Assembly (NCBI GenBank): GCA_900315175.1
Contig: OMYA01000005.1
Location: forward strand, 124,001-188,000
Direction: 5' to 3'
Length of the DNA stretch: 64,000 nt
DNA from: an uncultured Bacteroidales bacterium
Lineage (GTDB): Bacteria; Bacteroidota; Bacteroidia; Bacteroidales; F082
Under the pieces are notes generated by a model that made no database searches, was not told where the DNA came from, and was given only the letters and a program-made list of their open reading frames with translations. The translations under genes were made by a program, and so were the position numbers. This document shows, in pieces, positions 51,171-59,540 of this stretch. The first letter of the stretch is position 1. Each line of letters starts with the position of its first letter.

Positions 51171-52598
51171 ATGAAAAAAATTCGTCAACCACAGTATATC
51201 GAAGACGTCGAAATCATCGACGCAGGCTCGGAAGGCATGAGCATTGCCAAACCCGATGAGAAAGTAGTGTTTATCCCGTTCGGAGCACCAGGCGATATCG
51301 TTGATATCCAAGTGTTTAAGAAAAAATCCAATTGCTTCGACGGCAAGATTCTCAACATTAAAAAAGAATCCGACAAGCGCGTGAAGCCCGTCTGCCAGCA
51401 TTTCGGCCTCTGCGGCGGCTGCAAGTGGCAACACCTTGACTATCAATGGCAACTGTATTACAAACAGAAACAGATAAAAGACAACTTCGACCGCATCGGT
51501 AAGATAGAATACCCCGATATGATGCCTATTCTGGGCTGCGAGAAACAGTTTTACTATCGTAACAAGCTCGAATACAGCTTCTCAAACCGCAAATGGCTCA
51601 CCGACGGCGCTCCAGCTGGCACCTACACCGAGGAAGACTGCAAAGGCTTCGGCTACCATCTGCCAGGCTTGTTCGACCGCGTCATCGACATCGAGAAATG
51701 TTATCTGCAAGCTGACCCGTCGAACGATATACGCTTGTTTATCAAGGACTTCACCATGAAACACAAGCTCTCTTATCATAACGTGAGAGCCCACCAAGGC
51801 ACCATGCGCAACGTCATAATACGATGCAACGGAAAGGGCGAATTCATGGTCATCATAGTGATAAACGAGGAAAACGACATCGTAAGAAACGAGCTCATCC
51901 CTGCCCTTTCGGAACAGTTCCCGCAGATAATCTCGCTGATGCTCGTCATCAACAGCAAGTTCAACGACACCATCTCGGATTTGCCGTTTGAATGCCTCAA
52001 AGGCGAGCCTTATCTGGTGGAAACGATGAAGTCACCGCGCCCTGGTTTCGACGACTTGAAGTTCCGCGTAGGACCCGTCTCGTTCTTCCAAACCAATGTG
52101 TATCAGGCGGAAAGACTCTACAAGGCGGCTTTCGACCTCGCCAACGTGCAGGGCGACGAGCTGATGTATGACCTCTACACCGGCACAGGCACCATCGCCT
52201 TGTATTTCTCACGTTTCGTGAAACAGGTCGTCGGCATCGAATACGTCGAGGAAGCCATCGTCGACGCCAAGATAAACGAGCAGTTCAACAACATCACAAA
52301 TACCAGTTTCTTCGCCGGCGACATGGCCAAGGTGCTCACCGACGAGTTCATCGCCGAGCACGGGAAGCCTGATTTCATCGTCACCGACCCGCCTCGCGCA
52401 GGAATGGCCGACAAAGTCATCGAACAGCTTAAGAAGATTAAGGCTAAAAAGATTGTCTACGTCAGCTGTAACCCAGCCACGCAAGCTCGTGATTTACAAT
52501 TACTTGATGATTTGTATGCCGTGAAAGCCGTGCAGCCTGTCGATATGTTCCCGCACACCCAGCATGTGGAGAACGTGGTGCTTTTAGAGTTGAGATAG
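51171..52598 (+). CDS. rlmD: 23S rRNA (uracil-C5)-methyltransferase RlmD/TrmA family
   Basis: 475 residues from ATG 51171; an upstream in-frame ATG would lie in another promoter region. TRAM domain at the N-terminus (EDVEIIDAGSEGMSIAKPDE). Iron-sulfur cysteines in VCQHFGLCGGCKWQHLDY plus a preceding Cys. SAM-binding LYTGTGTIALYFSRF, then VGIEYVEEAIVDAKIN, DFIVTDPPRAGM and VYVSCNPATQARDL, which holds the nucleophilic Cys. The enzyme makes 5-methyluridine in 23S rRNA (U1939 type) or related sites. Bacteroidota carry several paralogues, so the exact uridine is uncertain. The 3' end overlaps aroK by 15 bp. Confidence 0.93.
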   Translation: MKKIRQPQYIEDVEIIDAGSEGMSIAKPDEKVVFIPFGAPGDIVDIQVFKKKSNCFDGKILNIKKESDKRVKPVCQHFGLCGGCKWQHLDYQWQLYYKQKQIKDNFDRIGKIEYPDMMPILGCEKQFYYRNKLEYSFSNRKWLTDGAPAGTYTEEDCKGFGYHLPGLFDRVIDIEKCYLQADPSNDIRLFIKDFTMKHKLSYHNVRAHQGTMRNVIIRCNGKGEFMVIIVINEENDIVRNELIPALSEQFPQIISLMLVINSKFNDTISDLPFECLKGEPYLVETMKSPRPGFDDLKFRVGPVSFFQTNVYQAERLYKAAFDLANVQGDELMYDLYTGTGTIALYFSRFVKQVVGIEYVEEAIVDAKINEQFNNITNTSFFAGDMAKVLTDEFIAEHGKPDFIVTDPPRAGMADKVIEQLKKIKAKKIVYVSCNPATQARDLQLLDDLYAVKAVQPVDMFPHTQHVENVVLLELR

Positions 52599-53096
52599 GT
52601 AGTTGATAACCTCATCAATGGCAAAGTTCTCGCCTTTTACAATAATATTCGCCTGTTCATACATCGGCAGACGCGAATTGTAGTGATTTTCAATGTATTG
52701 ACGCAGCTCATCTTCAGATTTGCCATACACCAGAGGACGTTTGCGCTTCGCGTTCATGATTCTGTGAAAAGCCGTTTGCGGACTGACTTTCACAAAGACC
52801 GTTGTCCCATTTTCTTTCATCCACTGCATGTTATCAAAAAAACAAGGCGTTCCGCCGCCCGTGGAAATCACCACATGATGCATCTCGCCTGTCTTTTTCA
52901 AAATCTCCGATTCAAACTTCCGGAAATAATCCTCGCCGTATTTCTCGAAGAAATCCTGCACACTGATATGATACTTCTCTTCGAACAAGTCATCGGTGTC
53001 GTACGGCTCATAGCCTAATCGTGCCGCCAATTTCCGCGAAATCGACGACTTACCGGAACACATATAACCGATGATGTAAATCCTATCTGGTAACAT
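52584..53096 (-). CDS. aroK: Shikimate kinase
   Basis: 170 residues. P-loop GYMCSGKS (10-17), substrate-binding YDTDDLFE, FRKFESEIL (Arg for shikimate), VISTGGGTPCF, and the lid RKRPLVYG. It phosphorylates shikimate at the 3-hydroxyl with ATP in aromatic amino acid synthesis. All key residues are present. The 3' end overlaps the convergent rlmD by 15 bp. Confidence 0.95.
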   Translation of the reverse strand: MLPDRIYIIGYMCSGKSSISRKLAARLGYEPYDTDDLFEEKYHISVQDFFEKYGEDYFRKFESEILKKTGEMHHVVISTGGGTPCFFDNMQWMKENGTTVFVKVSPQTAFHRIMNAKRKRPLVYGKSEDELRQYIENHYNSRLPMYEQANIIVKGENFAIDEVINYLSQL

Positions 53097-53106
53097 ACTA
53101 TCCTTT

Positions 53107-53154
53107 CTCTCACAGATTACACAGATTTACACCGATATTTTCAATCTGTGAGAG
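53107..53154. repeat. Inverted repeat with 9-bp units, yidC-aroK gap
   Basis: Perfect 12-bp inverted repeat (CTCTCACAGATT and its complement at 53143-53154) around 24 bases. The left side continues as 9-bp units ACAGATTAC, ACAGATTTA. It may end yidC transcription; no strong T run is present. Confidence 0.6.
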
Positions 53155-53159
53155 TTCAA

Positions 53160-55094
53160 TTATCTTCTTCTCTGTGCCTGCTGCTGCTGTTTCTGCATCT
53201 CCTCCAGTCTTTTCTGGAATCTCGACTTCTTCACAGGTCTCTGTTTCGCAAGCTCAATTTTCTTACGGAGCTTGTCTTCATCTGTGAAAACTCTGAACAA
53301 GTACATTTGGATGAACGTGATGACATTCACCAGCATGTAATAATAGCTCAAACCAGCTGAATAGCTGTTGAACAATCCGAGGAACATAATCGGCATGATA
53401 TACAACATAACCTTCATTCCCTTCATACCCTGCTGGTTGGTAGCCGCCATCTGCTTGTTATTGATATAGGTGTAAAGAATTGTCGTAATTGTCATCAATA
53501 ATGTGAACAAGCTGACGTGGTCACCGTAGAACGGGATGTTGAACCCAAGGTCGAGGATGCTGTCATATGTCGAGAGGTCGTCGGCCCAGAGGAACGGCTG
53601 CTGACGGAGCTCGATACTCGACGGGAAGAAACGGAACACGGCCCACAAGATTGGCAGCTGAAGTAACACCGGCAGGCAGCCTGATGTCGGGCTGGCACCG
53701 GCTCTCTTGTAGAGATCCATCACCGCCTGCTGTTTCTTCATATTGTCCCTTTCATCGGGATATTTTGCGTTGATTTCATCGATTTCAGGCTTCAAGACAC
53801 GCATCTTGGCCGTCGACTGATACGATTTGTATGCAAACGGCATCAAAGCCAGCTTGATGATGACGGTCAGAACCAGAATCACGATACCGTAGTTCCAGCC
53901 GTAGCTGCCAAGCCAGTCGAACACATTGACAACGATATATCTGTTGATCCAGCCCACAAGCTTACCGCCAAGAGGTATCTGCTTGTCAAGGTCGAGACCA
54001 TATTTATCCATGATTTTCAAGCTGTTAGGACCGAAGTAAAACTGCATTGCCATGGTGTTATTTTCCTGGAATGCGTCAAATGGCACATCAACAGCCGCAT
54101 ACATTGTCTTGAGATAACGTGGGTTTGAGCTTCTGACATCGGTTTTCAGTCCAATTATTGCTGAGCTGAAATAATCCTTGGCGATCAACGAATAGCTGAA
54201 GAAACGCTGTTTAAACGACAGCCATTTGAGGTTAGCGCGAAGGTCTTTCTCACCGTCTTTCTCGCCGCCACGATCACCGCTAAGCGATTCAACGTCATCG
54301 CTTAAAAACTTGTAATAGACATTGGAGCCATTGTAACGGTCAACGGCTTTCTCCTGCTTCAGAAGGTCGACATACCAGTCAATAGTGATAAAATTGGTGT
54401 TCGATGCGATGATGTTTTTCATATTGACAGTCTTCACATCGAAATCAACCATATATTCATCTTTTGTGATGGTATAGGTAAACTCGACATATTGGTTAGG
54501 GTTCAGCACATCTGTCAAATCATCCGAGTAGGCTCTGAAGCTGAAAACCAGAGGTTTTTCGCCCACCACGATTTTTTCGTCGCCATCGTAAGGGTAATTA
54601 TTCAAATATGGAGTAAAGAACAGGTCAATAGTATTGACATTTCTATTTGATGCGAAGAACGAAAGATTAAACTTTGAGGTGTTTTCGTCGAAGCCAATCA
54701 GAGGCAGTGAATCCCATGTTTTATAGTCTTTCAGTTCAACTGTCTTGACATATGCGCCCTTCGTCGTCAAGGTCATCTTAAGGACGTCATTTTCAATAGT
54801 ATAGAGTTTTTCCTCGCCTTTCGCCGTTGTGGTGAAAACGCCATATTTATCGCGCATTACAGCGTCAGATGCGACGTTGCTGTCAGATTTTGCCGACAGC
54901 TGTTGTTCTGATGTCTTTTGCGCCTCCACGAAACGTATCGAATCCTCGACATAACGGGCTCTATTTGCTTGATATATAGAGTCTTGAATCTCTCTTTGTC
55001 TTGCGATTTCCTCTTTAGATGGTGTTACCCAAATTGACCATCCAACCAAAACTCCTATAATAAGGATAATGCCAATAATTGAATTTTTGTTCAT
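53160..55094 (-). CDS. yidC: Membrane protein insertase YidC
   Basis: 644 residues. N-terminal helix (NSIIGIILIIGVLVGWSIWV), a large periplasmic beta-domain (to ~390), then the conserved five-helix core: YGWNYGIVILVLTVIIKLAL, PFAYKSYQSTAKMRVLKPEI, KYPDERDNMKKQQAVMDLYK, GASPTSGCLPVLLQLPI, and the basic C-tail KKSRFQKRLEEMQKQQQQAQ. YidC inserts and folds inner-membrane proteins, alone or with Sec. Own promoter, downstream of rpoD. Confidence 0.97.
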   Translation of the reverse strand: MNKNSIIGIILIIGVLVGWSIWVTPSKEEIARQREIQDSIYQANRARYVEDSIRFVEAQKTSEQQLSAKSDSNVASDAVMRDKYGVFTTTAKGEEKLYTIENDVLKMTLTTKGAYVKTVELKDYKTWDSLPLIGFDENTSKFNLSFFASNRNVNTIDLFFTPYLNNYPYDGDEKIVVGEKPLVFSFRAYSDDLTDVLNPNQYVEFTYTITKDEYMVDFDVKTVNMKNIIASNTNFITIDWYVDLLKQEKAVDRYNGSNVYYKFLSDDVESLSGDRGGEKDGEKDLRANLKWLSFKQRFFSYSLIAKDYFSSAIIGLKTDVRSSNPRYLKTMYAAVDVPFDAFQENNTMAMQFYFGPNSLKIMDKYGLDLDKQIPLGGKLVGWINRYIVVNVFDWLGSYGWNYGIVILVLTVIIKLALMPFAYKSYQSTAKMRVLKPEIDEINAKYPDERDNMKKQQAVMDLYKRAGASPTSGCLPVLLQLPILWAVFRFFPSSIELRQQPFLWADDLSTYDSILDLGFNIPFYGDHVSLFTLLMTITTILYTYINNKQMAATNQQGMKGMKVMLYIMPIMFLGLFNSYSAGLSYYYMLVNVITFIQMYLFRVFTDEDKLRKKIELAKQRPVKKSRFQKRLEEMQKQQQQAQRRR

Positions 55095-55121
55095 AAAAAA
55101 TTTATTTCAAACAATGAGGCG

Positions 55122-55129
55122 CAAAATTA
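55122..55129 (-). promoter_or_regulatory. -7 box for yidC
   Basis: TAATTTTG on the minus strand, 27 nt before the yidC ATG, in the 42-bp gap after rpoD. Confidence 0.55.
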
Positions 55130-55136
55130 CAAAATT

Positions 55137-56003
55137 TTAATCATCATTGTACACATGCAGCAAACTTTTTTTCGAACGTGCTCTCAGTTTTTTCAAAGCT
55201 TTGTCTTTCACCTGACGCACACGTTCACGTGTCATGTCAAGCATATAACCGATTTCCTCCAATGTGTAGGCATGACTTGTCTCCAGTCCGAAATAATATT
55301 TTATAACCATACGCTCTTTCTCGGTAAGCACTGATAATGAGCGTTTTATCTCTGCCGATTCAGTCTCAGAGACTATTTGTTTGTCGGCATCGTTATTATC
55401 TTCAGGCACGACGGTGTCGATGAATGTCAAATCGTCATCGCCGGTGACAGGTGCGTCCATCGAGATCTCTTTGGAGCTTATTTTCATTATTGATTCGACC
55501 TTTTCTTCTGGCATTTCAAGCTCTTCGGCAATTTCCTTTATTGTCGGCTTGCGCTGGTGAAGCTGCTCGAGATATGATGCTGTTTTCTTCACACGGCTCA
55601 AAAATCCGACCTGATTCAGAGGCAGTCGCACCATGCGTGACTGCTCGGCAACGGCCTGCAGGATAGCCTGTCGAATCCACCACACCGCATACGAAATGAA
55701 TTTGAAACCTTTCGTCTCATCGAAACGCTGCGCCGCCTTGATGAGTCCGACATTACCTTCGTTAATCAAATCAGCAAGGCCAAGTCCTTGATTTTGATAT
55801 TGTTTTGCAACAGAAACAACGAATCTGAGGTTTGCTCTCACCAGTTGGTCAAGGGCTATCTGATCGCCCAGCTTAATCTTCTGTGCGAGTTCAACTTCCT
55901 CTTCTGGGCTTATCATCGGCTCCTTCGCTATGTCGGATAGATATTTATCGAGTGAGCCTTGCTCACGGTTTGTTATTGATTTCGAAATCTTTAATTGTCT
56001 CAT
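55137..56003 (-). CDS. rpoD: Primary sigma factor RpoD (SigA), compact Bacteroidota form
   Basis: 288 residues. Starts with the Bacteroidota signature MRQLKISKSITNRE. Region 2: LRFVVSVAKQYQNQGLGLAD, LINEGNVGLIKAAQRFD, FKFISYAVWWIRQAILQAVA. Region 3: LPLNQVGFLSRVKKTA. Region 4: LTEKERMVIKYYFGL, YTLEEIGYMLDMTRERVRQVKDKALKKLR. Lacks the acidic region 1.1 and non-conserved insert of Proteobacterial RpoD. It recognises the -33/-7 promoters whose TAnnTTTG boxes are frequent here. It follows htrA by 12 bp and is probably cotranscribed with it. Confidence 0.96.
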   Translation of the reverse strand: MRQLKISKSITNREQGSLDKYLSDIAKEPMISPEEEVELAQKIKLGDQIALDQLVRANLRFVVSVAKQYQNQGLGLADLINEGNVGLIKAAQRFDETKGFKFISYAVWWIRQAILQAVAEQSRMVRLPLNQVGFLSRVKKTASYLEQLHQRKPTIKEIAEELEMPEEKVESIMKISSKEISMDAPVTGDDDLTFIDTVVPEDNNDADKQIVSETESAEIKRSLSVLTEKERMVIKYYFGLETSHAYTLEEIGYMLDMTRERVRQVKDKALKKLRARSKKSLLHVYNDD

Positions 56004-56015
56004 ATCTTTATTGTT

Positions 56016-57059
56016 TTATTGAGGATAACTCGTCAGAGTCACCTTAATCATTTTTTCTTTTTCACCACGTTTGACTTTCACATCCACCACGTCATTCGGG
56101 CGGTATTGTCCCAGTGCTCCCATCAGCTGAGCTCTCGTGTCGACTGTCAAGCCGTTGACGCTCAAGATGATATCATCTTTCTTTATGCCCGCCTTCTGGG
56201 CAGCGCCACCTTGAAAAACATCGGCTACGTAAACTCCGGAAAGATAGTCAAGTCCTTTATAATCACCGAATTCCTCAGTTATTTCAATCATAGAAATGCC
56301 AAGATAAGCGCGTTGGAGCGAGCCGTAAATCAGGAAGTCCTCAACGACTTTTTTAGCGATATTGGAAGGAATGGCGAACGAATAGCCTTCGAAACCGCCT
56401 GTACGCGATGCTATTGCAGCATTGATGCCGATCAAGTCACCGTTAATGTTGACCAAAGCTCCGCCACTGTTGCCAGGATTCACCGCAGCATCAGTTTGAA
56501 TGAACGACTCAATGGTGCCTTCGCCTAAAATATTGATATTCCTTGCCTTAGCGCTCACAATACCGGCAGTCACTGTTGACGTCAGGTTAAATGGGTTACC
56601 GACTGCAAGCACCCACTCGCCCACTCTGACCTTGTCGGAATCCCCAAAAGTGAGAAACTCAAGATTTTCAGCGTCAACCTTAATCAAAGCGATATCTGTG
56701 GTCGGGTCCGTGCCGATGATCGTAGCCTCTCTTTTGTGCTTGTCGTTGAACGTCACCACAATTTTCCTCGCATTTTCCACAACATGGTTGTTAGTTACGA
56801 TATAACCGTCGGGTGAAATCACGACACCTGAGCCGAATCCAATCGACACATTGTCAGGCACCTGAATACGTCTGCCATAAATCTGCTCAAGCAGCGGTCC
56901 GAAAAAATCATAGTAGCTGTTTCCACGCGTCACAATCTCAGCTTGGATATGAACCACCGTATTCACAGTCTTTTCAGCCGCATCAGAAAAATTGACACCA
57001 TCAGCCCTACTGACCAGAGCCACACACATCATTCCAATTAGAAAAAACAACTTCTTCAT
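56016..57059 (-). CDS. htrA: HtrA/DegP-type periplasmic serine protease, single PDZ
   Basis: 347 residues. Signal peptide MKKLFFLIGMMCVALVSRADG. Trypsin-like domain with the full triad: His92 (TNNHVVENA), Asp122 (TTDIALIKVD) and Ser198 (NPGNSGGALVN). One PDZ domain from ~250 (YLSGVYVADVFQGGAAQKAG, IKKDDIILSVNG). Only one PDZ and a short C-terminus make it DegS-like in layout, but it has no lasting membrane anchor beyond the signal. It degrades or refolds damaged envelope proteins. Directly upstream of rpoD. Confidence 0.93.
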   Translation of the reverse strand: MKKLFFLIGMMCVALVSRADGVNFSDAAEKTVNTVVHIQAEIVTRGNSYYDFFGPLLEQIYGRRIQVPDNVSIGFGSGVVISPDGYIVTNNHVVENARKIVVTFNDKHKREATIIGTDPTTDIALIKVDAENLEFLTFGDSDKVRVGEWVLAVGNPFNLTSTVTAGIVSAKARNINILGEGTIESFIQTDAAVNPGNSGGALVNINGDLIGINAAIASRTGGFEGYSFAIPSNIAKKVVEDFLIYGSLQRAYLGISMIEITEEFGDYKGLDYLSGVYVADVFQGGAAQKAGIKKDDIILSVNGLTVDTRAQLMGALGQYRPNDVVDVKVKRGEKEKMIKVTLTSYPQ

Positions 57060-57123
57060 TTTATTGAGTTTTAAAGTTTCTTAGCTTACTAACGCTAAAA
57101 TTTTAATATTCTTGTGCCTTTTT

Positions 57124-57131
57124 CAAAAATA
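57124..57131 (-). promoter_or_regulatory. -7 box for htrA-rpoD
   Basis: TATTTTTG on the minus strand, 64 nt before the htrA ATG. Confidence 0.5.
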
Positions 57132-57196
57132 TTTACTATTTTTACAACAAATTTCTTGCCAAACTTTTTCTTTTGGTGAAATATTTTTAAACAATT

Positions 57197-58003
57197 ATGC
57201 AAAACTCTGATTATCATAAAATTAAATTCAGCAAATATCATGGCGCGGGCAACGATTTTGTCATGATAAATGCCATAAATTCATCTGTCAAGTTGTCGGA
57301 CGATGAGGTTAAAGAAATTTGCGACCGCAGAACAGGTGTCGGCGCAGACGGTTTGATCATCGTTTTACCTTCTGAAAAGTATGATTTCAAGATGAAATAC
57401 TATAACTGCGACGGTCACGAAAGCACTTTCTGCGGAAATGGCGGCAGATGTATCTCGGCGTTCGCTGTAGAAGAAGGTTTGGTGCCACAACACATTGAAT
57501 ATGAAACAATTGACGGCGTTCACAAAGCATTGGTTTCAAAGAATTCCGACAACGAATACATGGTTTCCCTAACCATGCGCGACATTGAAAGCTATGATTT
57601 GAATGATGACCGGCTCCTTATCAATACCGGCTCGCCTCATTATGTGACTCGCGTCAAAGATTTAATGAATTACGACGTAAGAAAACACGGGGCAGAAATC
57701 AGAAATGACAAGAAAATTTCCAAAGACGGCGTGAATGTCGATTTTATGGAAATCATTGACAACCAGTATCATATCAGAACTTTTGAGCGTGGTGTCGAAG
57801 ACGAGACCCTGGCTTGCGGCACTGGCGTGACAGCTTCAGCTATAGCTGCGGCATTGTGGTACGGAGGCGACAACATCAACATAAAAACAACCCTCGCCAC
57901 TCTCAATGTGAGGTTCGAAAAAACTGAAAATTCTATCAAAAACATAATTTTATCAGGTCCGGCGACGCATGTTTTCGACGGATTTTATATCTTTGCAAAA
58001 TGA
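57197..58003 (+). CDS. dapF: Diaminopimelate epimerase
   Basis: 268 residues. FSKYHGAGNDFVMI and RTGVGADGLIIV at the N-terminus; catalytic Cys79 in FCGNGGRC and Cys207 in ETLACGTGVTASA, the two-base pair that inverts LL-diaminopimelate to the meso form for lysine and peptidoglycan synthesis. The stop overlaps the next gene by 4 bp, starting a run of four genes joined by 4-bp overlaps. Confidence 0.97.
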   Translation: MQNSDYHKIKFSKYHGAGNDFVMINAINSSVKLSDDEVKEICDRRTGVGADGLIIVLPSEKYDFKMKYYNCDGHESTFCGNGGRCISAFAVEEGLVPQHIEYETIDGVHKALVSKNSDNEYMVSLTMRDIESYDLNDDRLLINTGSPHYVTRVKDLMNYDVRKHGAEIRNDKKISKDGVNVDFMEIIDNQYHIRTFERGVEDETLACGTGVTASAIAAALWYGGDNINIKTTLATLNVRFEKTENSIKNIILSGPATHVFDGFYIFAK

Positions 58004-58524
58004 TGTTTATTAAAAACGATATTGTCTCATTGAGAATTGCGGAACCCAACGATGCCGAATTGATATATCGCTGGGAAAACGACATGCGTGTATGGCACGA
58101 CAGCGAGACACGAGTCCCCTTCTCGATGCGTCAAATCGAGCAATTCCTATTTAACAACAACGACTTAATGAGCGAGAAACAGCTCCGTTTGATGATTGAA
58201 GACACAAAAAACGGCACCCAGGTCGGATGCATCGACATTTATGATTACGACGAGTTCAATTTGAGAGCGGGCTTCGGAGTTTTAATCGACGAGAAATATC
58301 GTGGCAAAGGTTATGCAAAAAACGCAATAGGATTATTGTCGAGTTATTGTTTTAACACATTGTTACTCAATCAGATATACGCATTGATGTTGGCATCTAA
58401 CGTCGAAAGCATGTTCCTTTTCGAATCATTGGGATTTGAAAGATGCGGAGTGAAAAAACAATGGTATAGGACATCAGAAGGTTTTATCGATCAAGTTGAA
58501 TATCAATTGATTAACACAAAATGA
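58000..58524 (+). CDS. GNAT-family N-acetyltransferase
   Basis: 174 residues. GNAT pattern of the RimJ/SpeG-like group: VSLRIAEPNDAELIYRWEND, VGCIDIYDYDEFNLRAGFGV, then the acetyl-CoA-binding DEKYRGKGYAKNAIGLLSSY and LFESLGFERCG. It transfers an acetyl group to an amine; the substrate is unknown. Adjacent Met codons at 58000 and 58003; the first gives the ATGA overlap with dapF. It lies between cell-wall genes, so a wall precursor or a polyamine are both open options. Confidence 0.85.
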   Translation: MMFIKNDIVSLRIAEPNDAELIYRWENDMRVWHDSETRVPFSMRQIEQFLFNNNDLMSEKQLRLMIEDTKNGTQVGCIDIYDYDEFNLRAGFGVLIDEKYRGKGYAKNAIGLLSSYCFNTLLLNQIYALMLASNVESMFLFESLGFERCGVKKQWYRTSEGFIDQVEYQLINTK

Positions 58525-59540
58525 GAAGACGCAGGAAGTCATATGGCCCACTAATGATTATCTTCGTGGTAATCGGTATTGTTGTTGTATTTTTCGCAAG
58601 AAACTATCTTTACATTTCCAAACCGATAATCAAAACTGCCGACGGGAAAGATGTGTCGCTATACATCCCCACAAACGCTGATTATCAATATGTTAAAAAC
58701 GAATTAGCGTCATTGAACGTCTTGAGAAGCAAGAACGCTTTCGACTGGCTGGCGAAACGGTCTCATTATTATGAAAACATTCATCCTGGCAGATACATAT
58801 TGACTGATGGCATGACTAACCAACAGTTAGTCAATATGTTACGCATGGGACATCAAACTCCTGTGAAGGTGGTTTTCAACAATATGCGCACCGTTGAACA
58901 ACTCGCCGGACGCATCAGCGACCAGATTGAAGCTGACTCCATCTCAATCATAAATGAAATTAATAACAACCCTGACGTCGATGCAACCACTTTTATACCA
59001 AACACTTACGAGTTTTATTGGAACACCGATGCTGACGATTTCGTGGATAAGATGATTATCGAGCATAAGCATTTTTGGAACGACGCCAGATTGCAGAAAG
59101 CCAAAAACATCCGACTCACGCCGAAACAAGTAAGCATATTGGCTTCCATTGTTGACAAGGAAACGACGAAGACATCCGAAATGCCTCGAATTGCAGGTGT
59201 TTATCTGAACCGCATCAACAAACACTGGCCACTTCAAGCTGACCCGACACTCGTTTATGCCTTGGGCGACTACAGTATCAGAAGAGTCCTTGATGTGCAT
59301 AAAAAAATCGATTCGCCTTATAACACCTACAAATATGCCGGACTGCCCCCGGGACCTATCTGCATACCGTCGATAGCGGCAATTGATGCGGTTTTGAACG
59401 CCGAGAAACACAATTATTACTATTTCTGCGCGAAAGACGACCTTTCGGGATACCATGTTTTTGCCAGCAACATCACCGACCATAACCGCAACGCGGAGAA
59501 ATACAGGAAAGCATTGAACAAAAACAAGATATATAAATGA
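58521..59540 (+). CDS. mltG: Endolytic murein transglycosylase MltG
   Basis: 339 residues. Basic N-terminus MRRRRKSYG and one membrane helix (PLMIIFVVIGIVVVFFARNY), so an inner-membrane enzyme facing the periplasm. LysM-like part (NADYQYVKNELASLNVL), then the YceG catalytic domain: FIPNTYEFYWNT, LASIVDKETTKTSEMPRIAG, VYLNRINKHWPLQADPTLVY, SPYNTYKYAGLPPGPICIPS. The usual ASIVEKET reads ASIVDKET, with Asp212 in place of Glu. MltG cuts nascent glycan strands and sets their length. Overlaps of 4 bp on both sides. Confidence 0.93.
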   Translation: MRRRRKSYGPLMIIFVVIGIVVVFFARNYLYISKPIIKTADGKDVSLYIPTNADYQYVKNELASLNVLRSKNAFDWLAKRSHYYENIHPGRYILTDGMTNQQLVNMLRMGHQTPVKVVFNNMRTVEQLAGRISDQIEADSISIINEINNNPDVDATTFIPNTYEFYWNTDADDFVDKMIIEHKHFWNDARLQKAKNIRLTPKQVSILASIVDKETTKTSEMPRIAGVYLNRINKHWPLQADPTLVYALGDYSIRRVLDVHKKIDSPYNTYKYAGLPPGPICIPSIAAIDAVLNAEKHNYYYFCAKDDLSGYHVFASNITDHNRNAEKYRKALNKNKIYK

